This document shows positions 15,797-25,053 of a DNA stretch of 64,000 nt, in pieces. The notes under the pieces were generated by a model. The model did no database searches and had not been told where the DNA came from. It saw nothing but the letters and a program-made list of their open reading frames with translations. The stretch spans positions 310,001-374,000 of the forward strand of contig JBMNKL010000001.1 of NCBI GenBank assembly GCA_050952225.1. Direction: 5' to 3'. The position numbers and the translations under genes are program-made. Every line of letters starts with the position of its first letter. The stretch's first letter is position 1. Source of the DNA: JBMNKL01 sp050952225. GTDB lineage: Bacteria; Bacillota; Clostridia; Acetivibrionales; DTU013.

Positions 15797-18268
15797 TCAC
15801 ACGCCCATCCTGCTTCGCCTCATTTGCTCAAGAGGAGTAAAGTTGTTACTTGCCACGTGTCCTTTTAAAGGTACAATCCTTTCATGTATTGCGTCTATTA
15901 TCCAGTCTGGCTGCGGGAAGAAATCCTTTTCAAGCTCAAATGCCGGCGTTATCCAATTCCTTGCGCCTACAACCACCGGCGGCGCATCCAGGTAATCAAA
16001 CGCAAGCTCGGTAATATTCCGTGCAATGTCATTCAGGTAAGAGCCCCGTTCGCATGCATCACCCGACAGGACTACCCTTCCGGTCTTTTTCACCGACTCA
16101 ATTACCTTCTGATAATTGAACGGAACCAAGGTGCGAGCATCGATGATCTCCGCCGACATGCCGTATTTCTCTTCCAGGATATCAGCCGCCTCTATTGCAC
16201 GGTAAAGGGTCGCGCCTACCGTTAATATGGTAATGTCTTTCCCTTCCCTTTTAATGTCGGGTTCCCCTATCGGCACCTCGTAATATCCTTCCGGAACTCC
16301 GCCGGGATGGAACATTTCGCCGACATCATAAATGCGCTGGCTTTCGAAAAACACAACGGGGTCGGTTCCCTTAAGCGCGCTGTTCATCAGGCCTTTCGCG
16401 TCATACGGCGTAGCAGGGAAAACGACTTTCAGGCCGGGTATATGAGCACACAACGACGTCCAGTCCTGCGAGTGCTGCGCCCCATATTTTGAACCGACAG
16501 AAACCCTCAGGACCACGGGCATCTTCAGGATGCCGGCACTCATTGCCTGCCACTTGGAAAGCTGGTTGAACACTTCATCCCCTGCCCTTCCAAGGAAGTC
16601 ACAATACATCAATTCAGCAACAACCCTTCCGCCGCACAGTGCGTACCCGACTGCCGAAGCGACAATCGCGGCCTCGGAAATCGGCGCGTTGAAAAACCTG
16701 TGATACGGCAGCGCTTCCGTTAAGCCCCTGTAAACCGCGAAAGCTCCTCCCCAGTCCCTGTTATCCTCACCGTAGGCTATCAACGTCGGGTCAGTAAAAA
16801 ATTTATCCAGTATGGCTTCAAATATACCATCCCTTAACTGGTAAACCCTGTTCCTGGGGACAGGTTTTCCGTTTTCAAAAGCTGTCCTTGCCTTCCTTTT
16901 AATTTGCTGCACCCTGGGATTGTCCTCCCTGGGCATGAGGGTTTCGCATTGCCTGTCATCCATCTTTTCAACTTCCAGGTCGGAAAACATATACTTGCCT
17001 ATCGCATCGGGGTCTTTTACGAGGTCCATCCTGGGCGAAATACTGTCATCCGTAGCCAGCCTGCATATCTTTGTCACCAGTTCCCGCGTGTCCTCAAGGA
17101 TGCTTTCAAACGTTTCATCCCCGGCAATACCCGCCTTTATTAATTCGTTCCTGTAGCAGATGAGCGGATCGTGCTTCATCCACGCCTCAATCTCTTCTTT
17201 TGTGCGATAGCTCGAGGAATCGGAAGGCGAATGTCCTGTAAACCTGTATGTAATAGTATCGAGGAGAACAGGGCCTTTTCCTTCTTCAAGCAGCTTCTTC
17301 TTCCGCTTTATGGCATCAATTACTGCCAGCGGGTTGTAGCCGTCTATTCTTTCCGCATGCATTTGCTCGGGATTTATTCCAGCGCCCAGCCTCGCAAGCA
17401 TTCCGAAACCCATTGTCTCTCCCGAAGTCTGTCCTCCCATTCCGTAATGATTGTTAAAGAAATTAAATATTATCGGCAGCCCGCCCCTGTACTCTTCTTC
17501 CCACAGGACCTTAAACTGGTCCATCGCCGCAAAATTCATGGCTTCCCATACAGGACCGCACCCCAGGGCGCCGTCTCCCACATTTGAAATAACAATGCCC
17601 TTCTTCCTGTTCACCTTCTTGAAAAGAGCCGCTCCGGCCGCAATACCAGCCGCGCCGCCGACAATGGCATTATTGGGGAAAATGCCAAACGGAGGGAAAA
17701 ACGCATGCATCGACCCCCCGAGCCCCTTCTGGAACCCCGTCTCACGGGCAAATATTTCGGCAAGCACACCATATATGAGAAAATCAACAGCCAGCTCCTT
17801 CACATTTCCCCTGTTTTTCTGTTTCCCTTCAACTACCTTCAGGACCGCGCCGTCCAGGTAGCTTTCCATTATTTCGACAAGCTTGTCGTCACTTAGCTTG
17901 CGTATGGCTGAAAACCCTTTTGCAAGGATTTCGCCGTGGCTCCTGTGCGAACCGAAGATATAATCATCGCAGTCAAGCAAGTATGCTTGTCCTACCGCTG
18001 CCGCTTCCTGTCCTGTCGACAAATGGGCAGGACCGGGATAATTGTAGCGTACGCCGTTATATTCGCCCAGTGTTTTAATATCCAGCAGCATCGACTCAAA
18101 TTCCCTGATCATTGCCATATCCTTGTATATTCCAAGGAAATCTTCGATCGCAAAGTTATTCTTTTCATCTTCTATGGTCTTATTATACTGGTTAACCGGT
18201 ATTTCCTCAAAACTAATTTTATCGCTTTTTCTAACTTCATCCGGATTGACAAGCAGTTGTTTAGGCAT
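15797..18268 (-). CDS. Thiamine-diphosphate-dependent dehydrogenase E1, alpha and beta fused
   Basis: This 823 aa protein joins the two E1 subunits of a 2-oxoacid or acetoin dehydrogenase complex. The alpha half (about 45-440) has the thiamine-diphosphate motif GDGALGCG (231) through NN (272-273) and a phosphorylation-loop-like SYRTKEE. The beta half (about 480-815) has IAYGEDNR and SEAAIVASAVGYA. In most bacteria the halves are separate genes. It decarboxylates a 2-oxoacid or cleaves acetoin and passes the acyl group to E2. ATG 18268 has a GGGGGAGG site. The E3 and E2 genes precede it in the operon. The true substrate is undetermined; the surrounding polyol dehydrogenases argue against housekeeping pyruvate dehydrogenase. 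Confidence 0.85.
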   Translation of the reverse strand: MPKQLLVNPDEVRKSDKISFEEIPVNQYNKTIEDEKNNFAIEDFLGIYKDMAMIREFESMLLDIKTLGEYNGVRYNYPGPAHLSTGQEAAAVGQAYLLDCDDYIFGSHRSHGEILAKGFSAIRKLSDDKLVEIMESYLDGAVLKVVEGKQKNRGNVKELAVDFLIYGVLAEIFARETGFQKGLGGSMHAFFPPFGIFPNNAIVGGAAGIAAGAALFKKVNRKKGIVISNVGDGALGCGPVWEAMNFAAMDQFKVLWEEEYRGGLPIIFNFFNNHYGMGGQTSGETMGFGMLARLGAGINPEQMHAERIDGYNPLAVIDAIKRKKKLLEEGKGPVLLDTITYRFTGHSPSDSSSYRTKEEIEAWMKHDPLICYRNELIKAGIAGDETFESILEDTRELVTKICRLATDDSISPRMDLVKDPDAIGKYMFSDLEVEKMDDRQCETLMPREDNPRVQQIKRKARTAFENGKPVPRNRVYQLRDGIFEAILDKFFTDPTLIAYGEDNRDWGGAFAVYRGLTEALPYHRFFNAPISEAAIVASAVGYALCGGRVVAELMYCDFLGRAGDEVFNQLSKWQAMSAGILKMPVVLRVSVGSKYGAQHSQDWTSLCAHIPGLKVVFPATPYDAKGLMNSALKGTDPVVFFESQRIYDVGEMFHPGGVPEGYYEVPIGEPDIKREGKDITILTVGATLYRAIEAADILEEKYGMSAEIIDARTLVPFNYQKVIESVKKTGRVVLSGDACERGSYLNDIARNITELAFDYLDAPPVVVGARNWITPAFELEKDFFPQPDWIIDAIHERIVPLKGHVASNNFTPLEQMRRSRMGV

Positions 18269-18377
18269 TTCCACTACCTCCCCCTTTAGCAAGTTTTTCC
18301 GGTATTTTTATGTCAATTATTCTTTAAGCTTCTATTATCCGCACTTTATCCGGCCAGTGCCTTTGCACCCCTTGTTC

Positions 18378-19748
18378 TTATATACTGCAGGCAAATACCC
18401 CTTCGCGTATGATTTCGGATACCGTAGGATGCGGAAAGACCAGCTCGCGTATGTCATCCACCCTCATCTCGGTTTCCATCATCAGCGATGCTCCGTAAAT
18501 GATTTCGGACGAGTAATTGCCTGCCATGTGCACCCCTGCCAGCTTTCTTAGTTTCCGGTCAACAATAATTTTGCATATTCCGCCGCCCTCTTCATTTTCG
18601 GCTACATACCTGCCGCTGTACTTCATGGAAAGGCTCACGGTCTCACAGTCTATTCCCTTTTGGCTTGCCGTTTCCTCGGTTTCACCGGCACAGGCTACTT
18701 CCGGGTTCGTATATATAACTGAAGGAATGGCATTATACCTAACAATGTCCTTTTTCCCCAGCATATTGTTTATGCATGCTTCTGCCTCGCGGTACGCGGT
18801 ATGTGCGAGCATCGAGCGACCGTTCACATCCCCGGCCGCATACACACCCGGAATATTTGTCCTGCCCGTTTCATCCACGTTGATTCTTCCCGATTCCGTA
18901 TCAACTCCAATCCGCTCAAGGCCTATCCCTTCTATTGCTGGTTTCCGTCCTATGCATAAAAGTACTTTTTCCGCCGCAATTTCCCCGGTATCGCTCCCGG
19001 ACTCGCAAATCACGCTTCCTTTCCTGACTTCGGAAACCTTTGTACTGAGCCTGAATTCAACACCCTTTCTCTCGTAGCTCTTTTTCAATATATCCGATAT
19101 ATCCCTGTCTATATTCCCGCCTACATGGTCCAGCATTTCCACAACTGTAACCCTGCTGCCCGCGGAATTGAAATATGACGCCATTTCAAGGCCAACCACG
19201 CCGCCTCCGACAATAACAAGCGATTCAGGCACTTCATCGATATCCAGGACCTCCCTGCTTGTAAGCACAAATCCTTGCTCCAGTCCTTTTTCCAGTCCTG
19301 GAATCTGAGGCAAAACAGGTACCGAACCGGTCGCAACCAGGAGTCTTTTTGCCGAAAACATGCTGTCACCCACTCTAACCCGGTAACCATCGGAACTTCT
19401 CCCTGCAATTTCACCGGTACCTTCCACAACCACAACATTATGCTTTTTTAGAGTTGCCCTAATGCCTGCGGTAAGCGTTTTCACAACCTTGTTCTTCCTA
19501 TTGATTACCGTTTTATGGTCAAGCTTTATATTTTCCGCATAAACACCATACCTGGCGCCGTTTCTTGCGTTGTCAAATATTTTCGCCGAATAGAGCAGCG
19601 TCTTTGAGGGTATGCATCCTTCGTTCAGGCACACCCCGCCTAAAAACCTTTTTTCTGCAAGGAGTACATTCATTCCCGCGCCGCCTGCCCTTTCTGCGGC
19701 AATATACCCCGCGGGACCGCCTCCTATTATTATCAGGTCGTAGCTCAT
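18378..19748 (-). CDS. lpdA: Dihydrolipoyl dehydrogenase (E3)
   Basis: This 456 aa flavoprotein has the FAD-binding GGGPAGYIAAERA (9-21), the redox-active disulfide GGVCLNEGCIPSK (Cys40 and Cys45), a second NAD-binding GGGVVGLEMA, YAAGDVNG and the C-terminal HPTVSE with the active-site His and Glu. It re-oxidises the dihydrolipoyl group of E2 with NAD+. The start was set at ATG 19748 with AAGGAG 10 bp upstream; a TTG two codons earlier is possible. It lies between the E2 and E1 genes, so it should serve that complex. Confidence 0.93.
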   Translation of the reverse strand: MSYDLIIIGGGPAGYIAAERAGGAGMNVLLAEKRFLGGVCLNEGCIPSKTLLYSAKIFDNARNGARYGVYAENIKLDHKTVINRKNKVVKTLTAGIRATLKKHNVVVVEGTGEIAGRSSDGYRVRVGDSMFSAKRLLVATGSVPVLPQIPGLEKGLEQGFVLTSREVLDIDEVPESLVIVGGGVVGLEMASYFNSAGSRVTVVEMLDHVGGNIDRDISDILKKSYERKGVEFRLSTKVSEVRKGSVICESGSDTGEIAAEKVLLCIGRKPAIEGIGLERIGVDTESGRINVDETGRTNIPGVYAAGDVNGRSMLAHTAYREAEACINNMLGKKDIVRYNAIPSVIYTNPEVACAGETEETASQKGIDCETVSLSMKYSGRYVAENEEGGGICKIIVDRKLRKLAGVHMAGNYSSEIIYGASLMMETEMRVDDIRELVFPHPTVSEIIREGVFACSI

Positions 19749-19850
19749 CCGCAAACAACTCCTTTTCTATAACATAAGCATGTTTACAAGAGTATACTTA
19801 CAAGCATTTGCACTGTTGCGCTGTGTATTCCGCAAGCATGCAGGCAAGTT

Positions 19851-21257
19851 TTATTTCGCAAGGAGAATGCTGAAATTCTCCAGGTTCGTTTTCAGTTCAC
19901 GCAGGAATCTTGCCGCCGGGGCTCCATCCACGGCCCTGTGGTCAAACGTAAGTGAAAGCGTCATGGCAGGATAGCAGGTGTATTCCCCGTCGCTTTCCCT
20001 TACTCTTTGTACGATGGAATTAACGCCGAGAATGCCTGTTTGCGGGGGATTCAACACAGGTGTGAACGACTCGATTCCAAGGACGCCAAGATTGGTAACG
20101 GTAAAGCTTCCGCCCTTCAATAAGTCAGGATTTATTGTACCTTTCCTGCAATCCTCGGCCAGTTTCTTTGCCTCTGCCGATATCTGCCCTAAAGACTTCC
20201 GGTCCGCGTTAAAAATAGTCGGAACCATCAGGCCTCTTTCGGTATCCACGGCTACACCCAGGTGCACGCTGTTGAAAACAAGCATCCTGTCTTCAAAGAA
20301 ATGCGCATTCAGCGCGCCGTGATTGGGCAGTGTCCTCGAAACCGCGTAAAGGATGATATCATTCAGCGTAATACTCTCAATACCGAGCCTGTTCCCCTCA
20401 GCCTTCAGCTTTTTACGGAAGGAGAGAATTTCAGTGGCATCGAATGATGTGTTTAAGGTTAATTGCGCGGATTCGGAAAGCGAACGGTGCATAGCGATGG
20501 CTATTGCTTTCCTGATATTTGTAAGCTGGATCTCAACATAATCTTTCCCGGGCTCTTTCCAGGGCTCCTCTACAGGTCTGCCGATACCACCAATTTTTTC
20601 AGCTGCGGTCTCAAGATCGGCCGCCGTTATCCTTCCGCCGATGCCGGTACCCGCAACCGTATCTGCGGCTTCCGATTTTATGTGCGTTAAATATTCCTCC
20701 CTCGCCGCATGTGTAATGATCGGACCATTTAAACGCATGGCTTCTATGTCCCGTTCAATGATTCTTCCTTCGGGCCCGGTTCCTTGCGAGTTTTTGTATG
20801 CGCTAATGTAATCGGCTCCAATCTTTTCCGCAAGCTTTCTCGCACGCGGCGATATTTTTATTTTTGAGTCATAAACGTTAGGTGATGAACCGGAAGACGG
20901 CCTGGCGTCTTCATGTGTACCAGGCGTTTCCCGGGCCTTTCCGCTTTGGGCTGTGCTGACTGCTTCGGCCTCTTCGGACGCCGGTTTTCCCCTGGGATCG
21001 AACTCCCGTATATCCTCTCCTTCGCTGCCGATCACACAAACATTTGTCAGTACCGGTACATCGTCACCCTCGCCGAAGAATATTTCCAAAAGAACACCTT
21101 CTGCTTTCGCTTCCTCATCAAAAGCAGCCTTGTCTGTTTCATAGGAAAAAAGCAAGTCACCCGCTTTTACCTTGTCGCCCTTGTTTTTATGCCACTTGGT
21201 GATAATGCAGCTTTCTACGGACTGCCCTTGCTTTGGCATAATTACCGGTACAGCCAT
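19851..21257 (-). CDS. Dihydrolipoamide acyltransferase (E2) with two subunit-binding-like segments
   Basis: This 468 aa protein has one lipoyl domain (1-80; lipoyl Lys43 in YETDKAA), a Pro/Ser/Ala-rich linker, a subunit-binding domain (about 134-172: SPRARKLAEKIG, GTGPEGRIIERDI), a second similar segment (about 180-218: THAAREEYL, GIGGRITAADL), and the catalytic acyltransferase domain (about 238-468) ending with DHRAVDGAPAARFL, which holds the active-site His. It accepts the acyl group from E1 and gives it to CoA. ATG 21257 follows CGGAGGG. It is the second gene of the operon, 141 bp after the zinc-dependent dehydrogenase. Confidence 0.9.
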   Translation of the reverse strand: MAVPVIMPKQGQSVESCIITKWHKNKGDKVKAGDLLFSYETDKAAFDEEAKAEGVLLEIFFGEGDDVPVLTNVCVIGSEGEDIREFDPRGKPASEEAEAVSTAQSGKARETPGTHEDARPSSGSSPNVYDSKIKISPRARKLAEKIGADYISAYKNSQGTGPEGRIIERDIEAMRLNGPIITHAAREEYLTHIKSEAADTVAGTGIGGRITAADLETAAEKIGGIGRPVEEPWKEPGKDYVEIQLTNIRKAIAIAMHRSLSESAQLTLNTSFDATEILSFRKKLKAEGNRLGIESITLNDIILYAVSRTLPNHGALNAHFFEDRMLVFNSVHLGVAVDTERGLMVPTIFNADRKSLGQISAEAKKLAEDCRKGTINPDLLKGGSFTVTNLGVLGIESFTPVLNPPQTGILGVNSIVQRVRESDGEYTCYPAMTLSLTFDHRAVDGAPAARFLRELKTNLENFSILLAK

Positions 21258-21280
21258 TTAGTATCCCTCCGATTTGACAT

Positions 21281-21319
21281 GGTTACATTTGTGGTTACAT
21301 TGCAACATGGCAATGTTGC
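21281..21319 (-). promoter_or_regulatory. Possible operator between the sorbose-reductase-like gene and E2
   Basis: GGTTACAT occurs twice (21281-21288 and 21293-21300), followed by the inverted repeat GCAACAT-GGCA-ATGTTGC (21302-21319). This cluster lies just upstream of the E2 start and could bind the operon's DeoR-family regulator. The core AACATG is shared with the palindrome at 22703-22716. No experimental motif is matched. Confidence 0.4.
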
Positions 21320-21398
21320 TTTCTATCATTATTTAGTTATATTTTAACATTAATATCTGTACCGGTCAATTTATTTTTCATACTTCTTTCATACATGT

Positions 21399-22664
21399 TC
21401 AAATTGGTTCCGCGTTGCCAAGCAGGAATCTTTCAGCTTCTGCCGACCATAGCCCGTTGTTCTTCTCCACTATATCCGCAAGGGAAGCAAAAAGCGGGTT
21501 TGCTTTTCCTTTTTCTCTCAGCTCGTTCAATGCGGTAAGCTCCATTTTGATATTTGTATAGATGAGCTTTTTCCCGCCGCCTATATAAGGCAGGTTAAAA
21601 GTTGTATGTATTACGCTGTCCAGCCCTCCCACATGGGTTATCATCGCGGCAGGGTTTAAAAGGCCCTCCCCCATCATTTGCAGTGACTCTGCCATGTCGT
21701 CGGTATTTCCGCCGCTTGAACCCACGACATGTGTTGAATTGTAATGTACGTTATATAGGTTCAATTCGGCTGAAAATGAAGGATCTGTGGGTCCTGCGAA
21801 GAAATTCAGGCAGCCGTCCCTTCCAAGCAGCCTGTCACCCTGTTCAACCAGCTGCCTGACAGGAGCAAAGACAAACACATCATCGTATCCCTGCCCGTCC
21901 GTATAAGAGAGCAGGCGTGAAGGAACATCATCAATACCGGCCGTATTTATGTATACAAGCTTTACTCCATATTTAGCGGCATCTTCAGCGGTATATATTG
22001 AAGCCGCCCTTTTCAGCCGGAATTCATCAATATCAGTCACGACAAGAAGTCCAGGCCTTCTGGAACAATGGATGGCATAATCGATTGCGCCCAATCCCAT
22101 GGGCCCCGCCCCCGCAAGTATAGCCATATTTCCGCCTTCCTTGATTCCCATCTGGTGGACATAACTGCCGCCTGTGGTGTGATAGCTGGCATGAAAGGCC
22201 CCAATAATACATGACATTGGTTCCGCCAGTGATCCGTAGAAATACGCTTCCCCGTTATACTTGAGCAGGCAGCCGTGCTCCATGACAACAGACGGTATAA
22301 TAACGTATGTGGCATCGCCGCCAATATACGGGAATGAATACCCGGGAGCCGCGTAAGGATTGTTTTTGTCGTTTATTGCCGGCTGGATGGAGAACTTGTC
22401 CCCCTCTTTGAACTTATCTCTCCACTTTTTCCCTACTTCCACTATCTCTCCGCAAAACTCATGACCTATGATGACCGGATTTTTGCCGACGTTTTTTGGC
22501 ACCCTTTTATGATCAGCCCCCTGTATTAAAGCTTTGTATGAAGACATGCAAATACTGTCGGATATAATATGGGCAAGTATTTCGTCGTCTTTTATCGGCG
22601 GAAGCTCAAATTCTTCAAGCCTTAAATCATTTTTTCCGTACAAACGCACCGCTTTCGTTTTCAT
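21399..22664 (-). CDS. Zinc-binding medium-chain dehydrogenase, L-sorbose-1-phosphate-reductase-like
   Basis: This 421 aa medium-chain dehydrogenase has an N-terminal GroES-like domain with GHEFCGEIVEVG (zinc or catalytic region), and a Rossmann fold with AGAGPMGLGAIDYAI near residue 183. Length and the FFAGPTD and HVVGSSGGN segments resemble the SorE type, which reduces L-sorbose-1-phosphate to glucitol-6-phosphate with NAD(P)H. The substrate is inferred only. ATG 22664 has a GGGGAGG site. It is the first gene of the 22.7-12.7 kb operon, behind a palindrome-rich upstream region. Confidence 0.8.
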   Translation of the reverse strand: MKTKAVRLYGKNDLRLEEFELPPIKDDEILAHIISDSICMSSYKALIQGADHKRVPKNVGKNPVIIGHEFCGEIVEVGKKWRDKFKEGDKFSIQPAINDKNNPYAAPGYSFPYIGGDATYVIIPSVVMEHGCLLKYNGEAYFYGSLAEPMSCIIGAFHASYHTTGGSYVHQMGIKEGGNMAILAGAGPMGLGAIDYAIHCSRRPGLLVVTDIDEFRLKRAASIYTAEDAAKYGVKLVYINTAGIDDVPSRLLSYTDGQGYDDVFVFAPVRQLVEQGDRLLGRDGCLNFFAGPTDPSFSAELNLYNVHYNSTHVVGSSGGNTDDMAESLQMMGEGLLNPAAMITHVGGLDSVIHTTFNLPYIGGGKKLIYTNIKMELTALNELREKGKANPLFASLADIVEKNNGLWSAEAERFLLGNAEPI

Positions 22665-22702
22665 TTTATACCTCCCCTTGCCGGATTGATTTAATGCAAA
22701 TT

Positions 22703-22730
22703 CATAACATGTTATGTTTAATTATAACAT
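22703..22730 (-). promoter_or_regulatory. Palindromic operator candidate upstream of the catabolic operon
   Basis: The perfect 14-bp palindrome CATAACATGTTATG (22703-22716) is followed by a further half-site, ATAACAT (22724-22730). It lies 39 bp before the first gene of the operon. It is a reasonable binding site for the DeoR-family protein encoded within the operon, or for another repressor; this is inference from position. Confidence 0.45.
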
Positions 22731-22866
22731 AAATATGATAATTATTGTAATGCTTTTTAACAGGCGCCGGCGAACCGACGTATTTAAATTAATACATCCG
22801 GCATCGGAAGAATCCGATTTGACCTCGTCTGGAATTTCCCTTTGCGGTATGAAGGAATGGATTGAT

Positions 22867-23769
22867 TTAGCTGTAAGGTTCGTCAGGGTATCCCTCCCTG
22901 TATTTTCCTCTCGTCTGTATGCCCCCGATGCCGGTCTTTCCTGTAATTGTATTTTCAATAACATCCTCGGCGTCGAGAACCTTGTCAATGCTTGTGAACG
23001 CAACTTTCTGGCATACCCTGACAGGATCAAGCGCATGTATCAGGTCCCTGAAGGGAGCGCTGGCATAATTTGCCCCCGCTTTTATGATTTCTTTATACAT
23101 CGACTGGCAGGCTCCGGCGAAAATTACAAGCGAATCCATATCGCTGTCATATTGCCTTGCCGCTTTTACAGCTTCAATAAAATAGCCGGAATTTCTATAG
23201 GATGAAACATTGGAATAATTGTCCTTGCCTTTTATTATCCCGTCATGGCCCGTCAGGACCAGGATGTCAGGCCTGTGCTCCTTAAGCAGTGCAACAACGC
23301 TTCCCGGTTGGTCCTTTTCCGGCACATATTCACCCGTGGCATCAAGGCCCAGCCTCCTGTATTCCGCAAGGCAGTTTTCCAGGTATTCTTTATCCCCGTC
23401 CAAATGAAGTATTTTCCCCGGCCTCTTAATCCTGGCCGTCTCATCTTCGGAGGTGTCTCTATAGAATACTTTTTTTGGATAGCCCCTGCGGCGGGGCAAG
23501 TAAAAATTTCCGGCATACCTGGCTCCGGCTTTTCTTTCTGCTATGCACTTCTCTGCAGCCCGCCAGCATTTCTCCCTGTATTCCCTTACCCTGTTTTCCG
23601 GCTGTATTTCCAGGTCCGATTCGGGTGCGTCGGCCTCTATCCTGTAGCTTATGCCTTTTAGCGTAATAATCCGCTCACCTTTTCTTCCCGTAATGTCCAC
23701 CACTTTGAAAAAAATGTCGTACCCGTAAGATTTGCGGGCAACTATATCGCCGATTTTCAGTTCGGACAT
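22867..23769 (-). CDS. yabG: Sporulation-specific protease YabG
   Basis: This 300 aa protein matches YabG: KIGDIVARKSYGYDIFFKV at the start, RPDILVLTGHDG (His175), FAGACQS (Cys221) and TSIDKVLDAEDVIENT. YabG is a mother-cell protease that trims coat proteins and, in clostridia, germination pseudoproteases; His175 and Cys221 are the likely catalytic pair. The start was set at ATG 23769, where the family N-terminus begins; the frame is open back to 23826. It is divergent from nothing and stands alone, 97 bp upstream of the catabolic operon's regulatory region. Confidence 0.92.
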   Translation of the reverse strand: MSELKIGDIVARKSYGYDIFFKVVDITGRKGERIITLKGISYRIEADAPESDLEIQPENRVREYREKCWRAAEKCIAERKAGARYAGNFYLPRRRGYPKKVFYRDTSEDETARIKRPGKILHLDGDKEYLENCLAEYRRLGLDATGEYVPEKDQPGSVVALLKEHRPDILVLTGHDGIIKGKDNYSNVSSYRNSGYFIEAVKAARQYDSDMDSLVIFAGACQSMYKEIIKAGANYASAPFRDLIHALDPVRVCQKVAFTSIDKVLDAEDVIENTITGKTGIGGIQTRGKYREGYPDEPYS

Positions 23770-23889
23770 ATAATACACCACCACTGCCAAGCTAAACGAT
23801 TCTATTCCGTGCTCCGGAACAATCATTCCTGGTATATAATATGTTAACTGGCGGAAGTGTGATAATATGGAAGGTGAAGGCAGCCTCTT

Positions 23890-24882
23890 TCAGCAGTAAA
23901 GCCTGCAGTATTGCCTGATAAATTCATTTAATGGCTCTATTTCATCCACGATTTCCTGCAGCCTCAGGACATAATTTCTCTCCGACCAGCTCCGCCTGCT
24001 GTTGTAATAGCGGTTTGCCACCCTCCAGAGCTTTTGCGGGAATTGAAGAATCGCTTTCATTACTGAAAGTTCGTCATTTTCAAGCGCATCCACCGAATTG
24101 TAAGAGTCTAGTATTATCTCGGCTTTCGTAATGTTCCAGCCGCATTTGCGCATTTTTCGTCTTATAAAATTAGCTATGTCATACACCCTGATCTCATGGC
24201 GGCAGTATTCGAAATTTATCACCATCGTGCTGTCACCGTCCATTATTATGTTATTATGCGTGTAATCATGGTGGCAGAAGGATTGTTCCTTCCTGGCCTT
24301 TTCAACAACACCGCCGTATCCCGAAGATATTAGTTCCTCTCTTGTCCTTTCTCCCAGTTCCATGAAGTAATCCACATACCGGGTAAACAGGTGGTCAAAG
24401 TGCCCTTTGCCCTTTTGAGCCTTCCTTTTCATTTTTCTGATATCATCCAGCCTCTTTGAAAAGAAGACGGGAAGTTTGCCAAGATCATCCTGGACCATGC
24501 ATCCCTGCGGCGCTTTATAGCCCCTGGACGCCTTGTGCAGGTTTGCCAGCGTCACGGCTGCCCTTTTAACATCATTATCGTTGTCAAAATTGCTTTCCCG
24601 CCCTGCGGGATAATCCACAACAACATGGCAGCTGTTGTTATAAATGAAGCACGGGTCACCCGATAAAGTGCACAGGTACCTGTCGGTACTGGCAAAACCG
24701 CTGAAGGCAAGGTGCTCCTTTGCGTAATGCACAAATTTCAGTCTTCCGGCTGAAAACGGCAATTTCCTGACCAATAATTTCCGCCCTTGCTGAGTAACGA
24801 TAACTAAAGCGTCTTTATACGGGAAAATGTTGTTCACTTTAAGGCCGTAATAACCCGCAATTTCGTTTTCGATTCCCTGCAT
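23890..24882 (-). CDS. CotS-family spore coat protein (aminoglycoside-phosphotransferase fold)
   Basis: This 330 aa protein has the CotS/YutH-type kinase-like fold. The catalytic-loop pattern HHDYTHNN (204-211) is present, but the metal-binding D-F-D-like motif reads N-F-E (223-225), so Asn replaces the usual first Asp and kinase activity is doubtful. CotS-type proteins are coat components in spores. The start at ATG 24882 has a CCGGAGG site; the open frame runs further up to 25029 without one. It lies 120 bp downstream of a strong terminator and just upstream of yabG, in keeping with sporulation expression. Confidence 0.85.
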   Translation of the reverse strand: MQGIENEIAGYYGLKVNNIFPYKDALVIVTQQGRKLLVRKLPFSAGRLKFVHYAKEHLAFSGFASTDRYLCTLSGDPCFIYNNSCHVVVDYPAGRESNFDNDNDVKRAAVTLANLHKASRGYKAPQGCMVQDDLGKLPVFFSKRLDDIRKMKRKAQKGKGHFDHLFTRYVDYFMELGERTREELISSGYGGVVEKARKEQSFCHHDYTHNNIIMDGDSTMVINFEYCRHEIRVYDIANFIRRKMRKCGWNITKAEIILDSYNSVDALENDELSVMKAILQFPQKLWRVANRYYNSRRSWSERNYVLRLQEIVDEIEPLNEFIRQYCRLYC

Positions 24883-24978
24883 GCCATACCTCCGGTTATC
24901 CAGGCTGTTTTTCCGGCTGCTTTCGCTATAAGACATATAAATTATATGCAGGGAACCAGGCATATAGAATTTACGCCC

Positions 24979-25013
24979 AAAAAAGAACTGCCGGCGTTTA
25001 TTTCCGGCAGTTC
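24979..25013 (-). terminator. Rho-independent terminator of the por operon
   Basis: GAACTGCCGG (24985-24994) pairs perfectly with CCGGCAGTTC (25004-25013) around a 9-nt loop. On the minus strand a TTCTTTTTT run follows (complement of 24979-24986). It sits 40 bp past the porB stop. Confidence 0.9.
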
Positions 25014-25053
25014 CTCGTTTAATCTCCATTTGTGGATTCTTATTTGCATCCGG

